This document shows, piece after piece, positions 42,701 to 54,179 of a stretch of DNA of 64,000 nucleotides. Below the pieces are notes generated by a model, which saw nothing but the letters and a program-made list of their open reading frames with translations, was not told the origin of the DNA and made no database searches. The stretch comes from Xestospongia muta. Its lineage: Eukaryota > Porifera > Demospongiae > Haplosclerida > Petrosiidae. Within the stretch, counting starts at the first letter, position 1. Each line of letters starts with the position of its first letter. The stretch is from contig OY848923.1 of the NCBI GenBank assembly GCA_963693285.1, forward strand, positions 4,619,609-4,683,608. Direction: 5' to 3'. A program made the translations under genes and the position numbers.

Positions 42701-45209
42701 GGTTAAAACTCTAAAATAAAGAGTTTAGAGCTTTTTGAAAGTTAAAAAAGATTAGAAATTAACTGTGAAAACTGGTTAAATAAGCTGATCTAAAGAGTTT
42801 AGTAAGTTTATCTGTCTTAAATATACTAATAAAGTAGTCTAAATAGGTTAAAACTCTAAAATAAAGAGTTTAGAGCTTTTTGAAAGTTAAAAAAGATTAG
42901 AAATTAATTGTGAAAACTGGTTAAATAAGCTGATCTAAAGAGTTTAGTAAGTTTATCTGTCTTAAATATACTAATAAAGTAGTCTAAATACGTTAAAAAT
43001 TTAAAATAAATGAGTTTAGAGGTTTTTGAAAGTTAAAAAAAGATTAGAAATTAAGTGTGAACTCTTGTTAAATAAGCTGATCTAAATAGTTTAGTAAGTT
43101 TATCAGTATTAAATATACTAATAAAGTAATCTAAATAGGTTAAATCTCTAAAATAAAGAGTTTATAGCTTTTTGAAAGTTAAAAAAGATTAGAAATTAAT
43201 TGTGAAAACTGGTTAAATAAGCTGATCTAAAGAGTTTAGTAAGTTTATCTGTCTTAAATATACTAATAAAGTAGTCTAAATAGGTTAAAACTGTAAAATA
43301 AAGAGTTTAGAGCTTTTTGAAAGTTAAAAAAGATTAGAAATTAAGTGTGAAATCTTGTTAAATAAGCTGATCTAAAGAGTTTAGTAAGTTTATCAGTATT
43401 AAATATACTAATAAAGTAATCTAAATAGGTTAAATCTCTAAAATAAAGAGTTTATAGCTTTTTGAAAGTTAAAAAAGATTAGAAATTAACTGTGAAAACT
43501 GGTTAAATAAGCTGATCTAAAGAGTTTAGTAAGTTTATCTGTCTTAAATATACTAATAAAGTAGTCTAAATAGGTTAAAACTCTAAAATAAAGAGTTTAG
43601 AGCTTTTTGAAAGTTAAAAAAGATTAGAAATTAATTGTGAAAACTGGTTAAATAAGCTGATCTAAAGAGTTTAGTAAGTTTATCTGTCTTAAATATACTA
43701 ATAAAGTAGTCTAAATACGTTAAAAATTTAAAATAAATGAGTTTAGAGGTTTTTGAAAGTTAAAAAAAGATTAGAAATTAAGTGTGAACTCTTGTTAAAT
43801 AAGCTGATCTAAATAGTTTAGTAAGTTTATCAGTATTAAATATACTAATAAAGTAATCTAAATAGGTTAAATCTCTAAAATAAAGAGTTTATAGCTTTTT
43901 GAAAGTTAAAAAAGATTAGAAATTAATTGTGAAAACTGGTTAAATAAGCTGATCTAAAGAGTTTAGTAAGTTTATCTGTCTTAAATATACTAATAAAGTA
44001 GTCTAAATAGGTTAAAACTGTAAAATAAAGAGTTTAGAGCTTTTTGAAAGTTAAAAAAGATTAGAAATTAAGTGTGAAATCTTGTTAAATAAGCTGATCT
44101 AAAGAGTTTAGTAAGTTTATCAGTATTAAATATACTAATAAAGTAATCTAAATAGGTTAAATCTCTAAAATAAAGAGTTTATAGCTTTTTGAAAGTTAAA
44201 AAAGATTAGAAATTAATTGTGAAAACTGGTTAAATAAGCTGATCTAAAGAGTTTAGTAAGTTTATCTGTCTTAAATATACTAATAAAGTAGTCTAAATAG
44301 GTTAAAACTGTAAAATAAAGAGTTTAGAGCTTTTTGAAATTTAAAAAAGATTGGAAATTAAGTGTGAAATCTTGTTAAATAAGCTGATCTAAAGAGTTTA
44401 GTAAGTTTATCAGTATTAAATATACTAATAAAGTAGTCTAAATAGGTTAAAACTCTAAAATAAAGAGTTTAGAGCTTTTTTAAATTTAAAAAAGATTAGA
44501 AAATAATTGTGAAAACTGGTTAAATGAGCTGATCTAAAAGTTTAGTGAGATTATTTGTCTTAAATATACTAATAAAGTAGTCTAAATAGGTTAAAACTCT
44601 AAAAGAAAGTGTTTAGAGCTTTTTGAAAGTTAAAAAGATTAGAAATTAATTGTGAAAACTGGTTAAATAAGCTGATCTAGAGTTTAGTAAGTTTATCTGT
44701 ATTAAATATACTAATAAAGTAGTCTAAATAGGTTAAATCTCTAAAATAAAGTTTTTAGGGCTTTTTGAAAGATAAAAAAGATTAGAAATTAATTGTGAAA
44801 ACTGGTTAAATAAGCTGATCTAAAGAGTTTAGTAAGGTTATCTGTCTTAAATATACTATTAAAGTAATCTAAATAAGTTAAAACTCTTATATAAAGAGTT
44901 TAGAGCTTTTTGAAAGTTAAAAAAGATTAGAAATTAATTGCGAAACTGGTTAAATAAGGTAATCTAAAGAGTTTAGTAAGTTTGTCTGTCTTAAATATAC
45001 TAATAAAGTAGTCTAATAGGTTAAAACTCTAAAATAAACTGTTTATAGCTTTTTGAAAGTTAAAAAAGGTTAGAAATTAAATGTGAAAACTTGTTAAATA
45101 AGCTGATTTAAAGAGTTTAGTAAGTTTATCTGTCTTAAATATACTAATAAAGTAGTCTAAATAGGTTAAAAATCTAAAATAAAGTGTTTAGAGCTTTTTC
45201 AAAGTTAAA

Positions 45210-46938
45210 AATATTAGATATTAAGTGTGAAAACTGGTTAAATAAGCTGATCTAAAGAGTTTAGTAAGTTTATCTGTCTTAAATATACTAATAAAGTAGT
45301 CTAAATAGGTTAAATCTCTAAAATAAAGTTTTTAGGGCTTTTTGAAAGATAAAAAAGATTAGAAATTAATTGTGAAAACTTGTTAAATAAGCTGATCTAA
45401 AGAGTTTAGTAAGTTTATCTGTCTTAAATATACTAATAAAGTAATCTAAATAAGTTAAAACTCTTATATAAAGAGTTTAGAGCTTTTTGAAAGTTAAAAA
45501 AGATTAGAAATTAATTGCGAAACTGGTTAAATAAGGTAATCTAAAGAGTTTAGTAAGTTTGTCTGTCTTAAATATACTAATAAAGTAGTCTAATAGGTTA
45601 AAACTCTAAAATAAACTGTTTATAGCTTTTTGAAAGTTAAAAAAGGTTAGAAATTAAATGTGAAAACTGGTTAAATAAGCTGATTTAAAGAGTTTAGTAA
45701 GTTTATCTGTCTTAAATATACTAATAAAGTAGTCTAAATAGGTTAAAAATCTAAAATAAAGTGTTTAGAGCTTTTTCAAAGTTAAAAATATTAGAAATTA
45801 ATTGTGAAAACTGGTTAAATAAGCTGATCTAGAGTTTAGTAAGTTTATCTGTATTAAATATACTAATAAAGTAGTCTAAATAGGTTAAATCTCTAAAATA
45901 AAGTTTTTAGGGCTTTTTGAAAGATAAAAAAGATTAGAAATTAATTGTGAAAACTGGTTAAATAAGCTGATCTAAAGAGTTTAGTAAGGTTATCTGTCTT
46001 AAATATACTATTAAAGTAATCTAAATAAGTTAAAACTCTTATATAAAGAGTTTAGAGCTTTTTGAAAGTTAAAAAAGATTAGAAATTAATTGCGAAACTG
46101 GTTAAATAAGGTAATCTAAAGAGTTTAGTAAGTTTGTCTGTCTTAAATATACTAATAAAGTAGTCTAATAGGTTAAAACTCTAAAATAAACTGTTTATAG
46201 CTTTTTGAAAGTTAAAAAAGGTTAGAAATTAAATGTGAAAACTTGTTAAATAAGCTGATTTAAAGAGTTTAGTAAGTTTATCTGTCTTAAATATACTAAT
46301 AAAGTAGTCTAAATAGGTTAAAAATCTAAAATAAAGTGTTTAGAGCTTTTTCAAAGTTAAAAATATTAGAAATTAAGTGTGAAAACTGGTTAAATAAGCT
46401 GATCTAAAGAGTTTAGTAAGTTTATCTGTCTTAAATATACTAATAAAGTAGTCTAAATAGGTTAAATCTCTAAAATAAAGTTTTTAGGGCTTTTTGAAAG
46501 ATAAAAAAGATTAGAAATTAATTGTGAAAACTGGTTAAATAAGCTGATCTAAAGAGTTTAGTAAGTTTATCTGTCTTAAATATACTAATAAAGTAATCTA
46601 AATAAGTTAAAACTCTTATATAAAGAGTTTAGAGCTTTTTGAAAGTTAAAAAAGATTAGAAATTAATTGCGAAACTGGTTAAATAAGGTAATCTAAAGAG
46701 TTTAGTAAGTTTGTCTGTCTTAAATATACTAATAAAGTAGTCTAATAGGTTAAAACTCTAAAATAAACTGTTTATAGCTTTTTGAAAGTTAAAAAAGGTT
46801 AGAAATTAAATGTGAAAACTGGTTAAATAAGCTGATTTAAAGAGTTTAGTAAGTTTATCTGTCTTAAATATACTAATAAAGTAGTCTAAATAGGTTAAAA
46901 ATCTAAAATAAAGTGTTTAGAGCTTTTTCAAAGTTAAA
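45210..46938. repeat. 577-bp four-monomer higher-order repeat, three copies in macro-repeat copy 2
   Basis: The same marker AATATTAGA falls at 45210, 45787, 46362 and 46939 (spacings 577, 575, 577). The counterpart of 46939 in the first macro-repeat is 32150, but I found no equivalent run of three units before it, so this is a local amplification within one macro-copy. Confidence 0.85.
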
Positions 46939-49412
46939 AATATTAGAAATTAAGTGTGAAAACTGGTTAAATAAGCTGATCTAAAGAGTTTAGTAAGTTT
47001 ATCTGTCTTAAATATACTAATAAAGTAGTCTAAATAGGTTAAAACTGTAAAATAAAGAGTTTAGAGCTTTTTGAAAGTTAAAAAAGATTAGAAATTAAGT
47101 GTGAAATCTTGTTAAATAAGCTGATCTAAAGAGTTTAGTAAGTTTATCAGTATTAAATATACTAATAAAGTAATCTAAATAGGTTAAATCTCTAAAATAA
47201 AGAGTTTATAGCTTTTTGAAAGTTAAAAAAGATTAGAAATTAATTGTGAAAACTGGTTAAATAAGCTGATCTAAAGAGTTTAGTAAGTTTATCTGTCTTA
47301 AATATACTAATAAAGTAGTCTAAATAGGTTAAAACTCTAAAATAAAGAGTTTAGAGCTTTTTTAAAGGTAAAAAAGATTAGAAATTAACTCTGAAAACTG
47401 GTTATATAAGCTGATCTAAAGAGTTTAGTAAGTTTTCTGTCTTAAATGTAATAATAAAGTAGTCTAAATAGGTTAAAACTCTAAAATAAAGAGTTTAGAG
47501 CTTTTTGAAAGTTAAAAAAGATTAGAAATTAACTGTGAAAACTGGTTAAATAAGCTGATCTAAAGAGTTTAGTAAGTTTATCTGTCTTAAATATACTAAT
47601 AAAGTAGTCTAAATAGGTTAAAACTCTAAAATAAAGAGTTTAGAGCTTTTTGAAAGTTAAAAAAGATTAGAAATTAATTGTGAAAACTGGTTAAATAAGC
47701 TGATCTAAAGAGTTTAGTAAGTTTATCTGTCTTAAATATACTAATAAAGTAGTCTAAATACGTTAAAAATTTAAAATAAATGAGTTTAGAGGTTTTTGAA
47801 AGTTAAAAAAAGATTAGAAATTAAGTGTGAACTCTTGTTAAATAAGCTGATCTAAATAGTTTAGTAAGTTTATCAGTATTAAATATACTAATAAAGTAAT
47901 CTAAATAGGTTAAATCTCTAAAATAAAGAGTTTATAGCTTTTTGAAAGTTAAAAAAGATTAGAAATTAATTGTGAAAACTGGTTAAATAAGCTGATCTAA
48001 AGAGTTTAGTAAGTTTATCTGTCTTAAATATACTAATAAAGTAGTCTAAATAGGTTAAAACTGTAAAATAAGGAGTTTAGAGCTTTTTGAAAGTTAAAAA
48101 AGATTAGAAATTAAGTGTGAAATCTTGTTAAATAAGCTGATCTAAAGAGTTTAGTAAGTTTATCAGTATTAAATATACTAATAAAGTAATCTAAATAGGT
48201 TAAATCTCTAAAATAAAGAGTTTATAGCTTTTTGAAAGTTAAAAAAGATTAGAAATTAATTGTGAAAACTGGTTAAATAAGCTGATCTAAAGAGTTTAGT
48301 AAGTTTATCTGTCTTAAATATACTAATAAAGTAGTCTAAATAGGTTAAAACTGTAAAATAAAGAGTTTAGAGCTTTTTGAAATTTAAAAAAGATTGGAAA
48401 TTAAGTGTGAAATCTTGTTAAATAAGCTGATCTAAAGAGTTTAGTAAGTTTATCAGTATTAAATATACTAATAAAGTAGTCTAAATAGGTTAAAACTCTA
48501 AAATAAAGAGTTTAGAGCTTTTTTAAAGTTAAAAAAGATTAGAAAATAATTGTGAAAACTGGTTAAATGAGCTGATCTAAAAGTTTAGTGAGATTATTTG
48601 TCTTAAATATACTAATAAAGTAGTCTAAATAGGTTAAAACTCTAAAAGAAAGTGTTTAGAGCTTTTTGAAAGTTAAAAAGATTAGAAATTAATTGTGAAA
48701 ACTGGTTAAATAAGCTGATCTAGAGTTTAGTAAGTTTATCTGTATTAAATATACTAATAAAGTAGTCTAAATAGGTTAAATCTCTAAAATAAAGTTTTTA
48801 GGGCTTTTTGAAAGATAAAAAAGATTAGAAATTAATTGTGAAAACTGGTTAAATAAGCTGATCTAAAGAGTTTAGTAAGGTTATCTGTCTTAAATATACT
48901 AATAAAGTAATCTAAATAAGTTAAAACTCTTATATAAAGAGTTTAGAGCTTTTTGAAAGTTAAAAAAGATTAGAAATTAATTGCGAAACTGGTTAAATAA
49001 GGTAATCTAAAGAGTTTAGTAAGTTTGTCTGTCTTAAATATACTAATAAAGTAGTCTAATAATAAAGTAATCTAAATAAGTTAAAACTCTTATATAAAGA
49101 GTTTAGAGCTTTTTGAAAGTTAAAAAAGATTAGAAATTAATTGTGAAACTGGTTAAATAAGGTAATCTAAAGAGTTTAGTAAGTTTGTCTGTCTTAAATA
49201 TACTAATAAAGTAGTCTAATAGGTTAAAACTCTAAAATAAACTGTTTATAGCTTTTTGAAAGTTAAAAAAGGTTAGAAATTAAATGTGAAAACTTGTTAA
49301 ATAAGCTGATTTAAAGAGTTTAGTAAGTTTATCTGTCTTAAATATACTAATAAAGTAGTCTAAATAGGTTAAAAATCTAAAATAAAGTGTTTAGAGCTTT
49401 TTCAAAGTTAAA

Positions 49413-50566
49413 AATATTAGAAATTAAGTGTGAAAACTGGTTAAATAAGCTGATCTAAAGAGTTTAGTAAGTTTATCTGTCTTAAATATACTAATAAAGT
49501 AGTCTAAATAGGTTAAATCTCTAAAATAAAGTTTTTAGGGCTTTTTGAAAGATAAAAAAGATTAGAAATTAATTGTGAAAACTGGTTAAATAAGCTGATC
49601 TAAAGAGTTTAGTAAGTTTATCTGTCTTAAATATACTAATAAAGTAATCTAAATAAGTTAAAACTCTTATATAAAGAGTTTAGAGCTTTTTGAAAGTTAA
49701 AAAAGATTAGAAATTAATTGTGAAACTGGTTAAATAAGGTAATCTAAAGAGTTTAGTAAGTTTGTCTGTCTTAAATATACTAATAAAGTAGTCTAATAGG
49801 TTAAAACTCTAAAATAAACTGTTTATAGCTTTTTGAAAGTTAAAAAAGGTTAGAAATTAAATGTGAAAACTTGTTAAATAAGCTGATTTAAAGAGTTTAG
49901 TAAGTTTATCTGTCTTAAATATACTAATAAAGTAGTCTAAATAGGTTAAAAATCTAAAATAAAGTGTTTAGAGCTTTTTCAAAGTTAAAAATATTAGAAA
50001 TTAAGTGTGAAAACTGGTTAAATAAGCTGATCTAAAGAGTTTAGTAAGTTTATCTGTCTTAAATATACTAATAAAGTAGTCTAAATAGGTTAAATCTCTA
50101 AAATAAAGTTTTTAGGGCTTTTTGAAAGATAAAAAAGATTAGAAATTAATTGTGAAAACTGGTTAAATAAGCTGATCTAAAGAGTTTAGTAAGTTTATCT
50201 GTCTTAAATATACTAATAAAGTAATCTAAATAAGTTAAAACTCTTATATAAAGAGTTTAGAGCTTTTTGAAAGTTAAAAAAGATTAGAAATTAATTGTGA
50301 AACTGGTTAAATAAGGTAATCTAAAGAGTTTAGTAAGTTTGTCTGTCTTAAATATACTAATAAAGTAGTCTAATAGGTTAAAACTCTAAAATAAACTGTT
50401 TATAGCTTTTTGAAAGTTAAAAAAGGTTAGAAATTAAATGTGAAAACTGGTTAAATAAGCTGATTTAAAGAGTTTAGTAAGTTTATCTGTCTTAAATATA
50501 CTAATAAAGTAGTCTAAATAGGTTAAAAATCTAAAATAAAGTGTTTAGAGCTTTTTCAAAGTTAAA
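49413..50566. repeat. 577-bp four-monomer higher-order repeat, two copies
   Basis: The marker falls at 49413, 49990 and 50567, each exactly 14,789 bp beyond its counterpart at 34624, 35201 and 35778. The fourth marker of the first block (36355) has no partner here, so this version is one unit shorter. Confidence 0.88.
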
Positions 50567-51810
50567 AATATTAGAAATTAAGTGTGAAAACTGGTTAAAT
50601 AAGCTGATCTAAAGAGTTTAGTAAGTTTATCTGTCTTAAATATACTAATAAAGTAGTCTAAATAGGTTAAAACTCTAAAATAAGAGTTTAGAGCTTTTTG
50701 AAAGTTAAAAATGTTTAGAAATAACTGTGAAAACTGGTTAAATAAGCTGATCTAAAGAGTTTAGTAAGTTTATCTCTCTTAAATATACTAATAAAGTAGT
50801 CTAAATAGCTTAAAACTCTAAAATAAAGAGTTTATAGCTTTTTGAAAGTTTAAAAAGATTAGAAATTAATTGTGAAAACTGGTTAAATAAGCTGATCTAA
50901 AGAGTTTAGTAAGTTTATCTGTCTTAAATATACTAATAAAGTAGTCTAAATAGCTTAAAACTCTAAAATAAAGTGTTTAGAGCTTTTTGAAAGTTAAAAA
51001 ATATTAGAAATTCATTGTGAAAACTGGTTAAATAAGCTGATCTAAAGAGTTTAGTAAGTTTATCTGTCTTAAATATACTAATAAAGTAGTCTGAATAGGT
51101 TAAAACTCTAAAATAAAGAGTTTAGAGCTTTTTGAAAGTTAAAAAAGATTAGAAATTAACTGTGAAAACTGGTTAAATAAGCTGATCTAAAGGGTTTAGT
51201 AAGTTTATATGTCTTAAATATACTAATAAAGTAGTGTAAACAGGTTAAAACTCTAATATAAAGTGTTTAGAGCTTTTTAAAGTTAAAAAGATTAGAAATT
51301 AACTGTGAAAACTGGTTAAATAAGCTGATCTAAAGAGTTTAGTAAGTTTATCTGTCTTAACTATACTAATAAAGTAGTCTAAATAGGTTAAAACTCTAAA
51401 ATAAAGTGTTTAGAGCTTTTTGAAAGTTAAAAAAGATTAGAAATTAATTGTGAAAACTGGTTAAATAAGCTGATCTAAAGAGTTTAGTAAGTTTATCTGT
51501 CTTATATATACTAATAAAGTAGTCTAAATAGGTTAAAACTCTAAAATGAACTGTTTAGACCTTTTTGAAAGTTAAAAAAATTAGAAATTAACTATGAAAA
51601 CTGGTTAAATAAGCTGATCTAAAGAGTTTACTAACTTTATCTGTCTTAAATATACTAATAAAGTAGTCTAAATAGGAAAAAACTCGAAAATAAACTGTTT
51701 AGAGATTTTTGAAATTTAAAAAATATTAGAAATTAATTGTGATAACTGTTTAAATAAGCTGCTATAAAGAATTTAGTAAGTTTATCTGTCTTAAATATAC
51801 TAATAAAGTA

Positions 51811-52102
51811 TGTGTGTAATTAGAGTTTGGTTGTTAATTGTTATAGTGCTTCCTATGTAGTCTTAAGAGTGTTTTGGATCTTGTGCTCTCAACCTTTCTT
51901 TGCTATTGTTGTACTGGAGAATGAAAGCTAACTAAATAATTCATATACAAACATTTTACCACTGACAAATTTTATTACAATCTTGTATCATGACTTTTCT
52001 GAGACAATGGAAGAACAAGGGAATGGTCAAATTCTTAATATTATTTTTACAGGTTTAACTAAATGCAGATTAGCGACAATATCACGACCATGATCACTTC
52101 CA
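51811..52102. other. Unique flank between satellite and transposase remnant
   Basis: This is the first non-satellite sequence after the array. It has no useful reading frame. A pyrimidine-rich stretch ending in CAG at 52044-52052 resembles a splice acceptor just before the transposase-like frame, but there is no clear upstream exon. I found no terminal inverted repeat for the transposon. The same sequence recurs at 57389-57680. Confidence 0.5.
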
Positions 52103-53790
52103 TTGACCACAATTCCTTTGACACCTTCTGTTTATAAGGAATATTGTGAAGAACAAATATGCAGAGCATATAATGCTGTTCAAGAAGGAGCATCAGTGAG
52201 ACATGCAGCAGAACAGTATGGGATTTCAAGATCAACATTAAGTGATCGCATCACTGGTAAAGTTAAATTTGGAGCTCATAGTGGACCTGAATGTTACTTG
52301 TGAAGTGAGGACGAGAAAGAACTTATCAGTTTTATCTACAATCAGCAAGAATGGGATATGCTAAAACTAGGACAGAAGTTAGTATAAAATTTTCTATTTT
52401 CTAAAGGCAAGAAAGTTACTCTCTCTAATGGGTGGTGGTTGTCATTCAAGAAAAGACATCCTACCATAACTCTTAGAACAGTTGAAAAGCTGTCATATGC
52501 ATGTCTTGTAGTGAATGATTTAGTTAATATAAACAGAAATTTTGATCTTTTGGAGCAGACCCTATTAGAAAATGATTTAATAGATAAACCATCACAGATT
52601 TTTAAATGTGATGAATCTGGTCTTTCACTTGATCATACTCCTTCATCTGTAATTGCTGTTAGAGGACAGAAACATCCTCGAGCAGTAACTTCAGGAAAAA
52701 AAAACAGACAACTGTACTAGCCTGTTTCAATGCAGCTGGTCAAGTCCTGCCACCACTAATTATTCTAGGAAGGAAATCTCTAAATCCAGAAATTACAAAA
52801 ATGAAGTGCCGAGAACTATGTATGGTTTAAGTTCTATGAATGGATTCTGAATCTGAATTAAGAACTATGGATGGATTCTGAAATCTTCCTGAACTGGTTC
52901 ACACACCATTTTCTTGTCCATTCCCTATTGTCAAGACCAATTCTGCTTCTTCTTTATGGCCATTCTACTCATTATAATCCTAGCTTTGTCAGAAGTGCAA
53001 CTGAGGACCATATGATAGTATTCTCTTTACCTCCCAACACGACCCACTTGACTCAACCCCTTGACAAAGACATATTTGGTTTTTTGAAGACATACTGGAA
53101 CCAGAGTTTTATGTCTAAGAATCCTGGTAGATACGTGGCAGAGTATGACTTTATGCCATTATTTAGTAAGGCATGGTACCTCACTAAGACTATAGCAAAC
53201 ATTATGTCTGCTTTCCGCACAACGGGTGTTTATCCTTTTGACTGTAATGCAATTGAGGTGATTGACAGCACACCTCATATTAATAATCCTGTCTCCTTGA
53301 CTGAAAGAACAAGACTAACCTTTATCCCTCTATACAGCCCTGCTTGTAAATCTTCCACTCACAGGTGCAAAACTATAACCAAACCACCTGTCACATTCAT
53401 AAGTGAAGAAATTGCCTGTTTTATTAGGAGGTATGAGGAAGGATATGACATCAATACTGATGAGTGTTACAATCTCTGGCTCAAAAAATATGAACGGTCT
53501 GGTGAGTTTGATAGTTCTAGGTTATCTTGTGAGACGTCTCTTGAATCTTCTACTTCAACTAGGACATCACCACTATCTAATCTGCTGATTGGGGAGGCAT
53601 CAAGTCAATCCAGATCTATTTTGAAGAAAATGTTTCATTTCCAAAGTCTCACCCTCTTAGCACTGATTATGATAAGACATCTGCAAGAGTTCTTACCAGG
53701 TCAGAAAATCTGAAAGCTTTAGAAAAGAAAGAGAGAATGAAGTGTGAGAAAGAGAATGAAAGGGAAAAGAGAAATTTGGAAAGAGAATGA
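52103..53790 (+). pseudogene. Dead pogo/CENP-B-like (Tc1/mariner superfamily) transposase, copy 1
   Basis: Pieces in order match a pogo/Jerky/CENP-B-type transposase. First is a pipsqueak-like helix-turn-helix (EEQICRAYNAVQEGASVRHA, then YGISRSTLSDRITGK; about 52130-52265), then a CENP-B-type second DNA-binding region (NGWWLSFKKRHP; about 52425-52510). A DDE_1 catalytic domain follows, with first Asp in KCDESG at 52610 and third Asp in TQPLD at 53063, and finally a charged Glu/Lys-rich tail ending near 53790. It cannot be functional. There is no in-frame ATG (stop TGA at 52091). In-frame stops lie at 52301-52303 and 52385-52387. The frame shifts at an A9 run (52696-52704), a stop follows at 52828, and a scrambled patch at 52812-52882 repeats ATGGATTCTGAA. 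Another frameshift lies at about 53590-53622. The second catalytic Asp is Tyr (LLLLYGHSTH, codon 52955-52957). The role would have been cut-and-paste transposition. It is convergent with the CARM1 exons. Confidence 0.9.
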
Positions 53791-54100
53791 AACTGAGAAG
53801 AGAAGCTATAAATGAGAAGGAAAATTTGGGATAGTCAGTCAAGGTATGTACAGTGAATTTAAATGTCTCACTTACTACAATAATAACCGGTGCTGGTGAA
53901 AATATTGATCTTCATGAAGACCTTTACATAGTCCTGATCCTCTCCGAATTCTCAGGTGTCCACGCTGCAAGATGATACTGATCAAAGAGGTTCTCATCTA
54001 TCACACAGTTTGTCTTTATGTAAGCAAGACCACAATTAGTATGCCAAATCTTTACTGAGAATGGATGTTTGTTGAACAGGGACTACTAAATGTGGAAATA

Positions 54101-54179
54101 GTGTAGGAACTCATGGGTGTGGAACTAGTGTAGGAACTTGTGGGCGTTGAACTAGTAGGAACTTGTAGGCGTGGAACTA
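54101..54179. repeat. Minisatellite, three units of 25-27 bp, copy 1
   Basis: Three units in tandem (54101-54127, 54128-54154, 54155-54179) share the pattern GTGTAGGAACTTGTGGG followed by CGTGGAACTA. The third unit has lost two bases. A degenerate relative (TGTAGCAACTTGTGGGTGTG then GAACTAG) lies at about 54320-54345. The phrase GTTGAACAGGGACTA precedes both patches, suggesting an older larger duplication. It is GC-richer than its surroundings and has no coding sense. Confidence 0.85.

Larger units (their letters stand above)
36781..50900. repeat. Second copy of 13.6-14.8 kb satellite macro-repeat
   Basis: This block repeats the variant order of about 21.8-36.8 kb at the offsets listed for that block. 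It lacks the 1,322-bp and 1,450-bp local doublings of the first copy. It carries more 577-bp four-monomer units at about 45.2-46.9 kb, and one fewer at about 49.4-50.6 kb. The right limit is approximate; after about 50.9 kb the satellite continues with variants I could not pair with the first copy. Confidence 0.8.
1..51810. repeat. AT-rich 145-bp satellite DNA array, about 357 head-to-tail monomers
   Basis: The sequence is an uninterrupted tandem array. Taking TAACTGTGAAAACTGG as the monomer start, the first monomers begin at 1, 146, 291 and 436, giving a 145-bp period; single-base indels are common in later units. The first monomer has 63 A, 48 T and 34 G+C (23% GC), more A than T on the + strand, and no CpG. 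It contains A-tracts and many TAA/TAG triplets, and no reading frame of useful length appears anywhere in the array. All units have the same orientation. Units near the right edge (about 51.5-51.8 kb) are more degenerate, and similarity stops abruptly after ATACTAATAAAGTA at 51810. The array continues past the left edge. Length, AT-richness and hierarchical order fit a centromeric or pericentromeric satellite, but that role is inference. Confidence 0.97.

Noticed and set aside
1..51810. CRISPR-like or other repeat-spacer array
   Set aside because: The whole 145-bp unit is repeated without unique spacers, and the surrounding genes are eukaryotic.
1..51810. A protein with tandem repeats encoded by the array
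   Set aside because: The monomer is dense in TAA and TAG on the + strand and their complements on the - strand; no frame stays open through a monomer.
52696..52704. Programmed ribosomal frameshift at the A9 run
   Set aside because: The same gene has several stops, other frameshifts and a lost catalytic residue, so decay is the simpler explanation.
53403..53588. 61-codon + strand frame inside the transposase, repeated at 58981-59166
   Set aside because: It overlaps the transposase frame in a different phase and shows no domain of its own.
51811..54060. Terminal inverted repeats defining the ends of the pogo-like element
   Set aside because: I compared the flanks of the transposase by eye and found no convincing inverted pair or TA target duplication, so the element's ends remain undefined.
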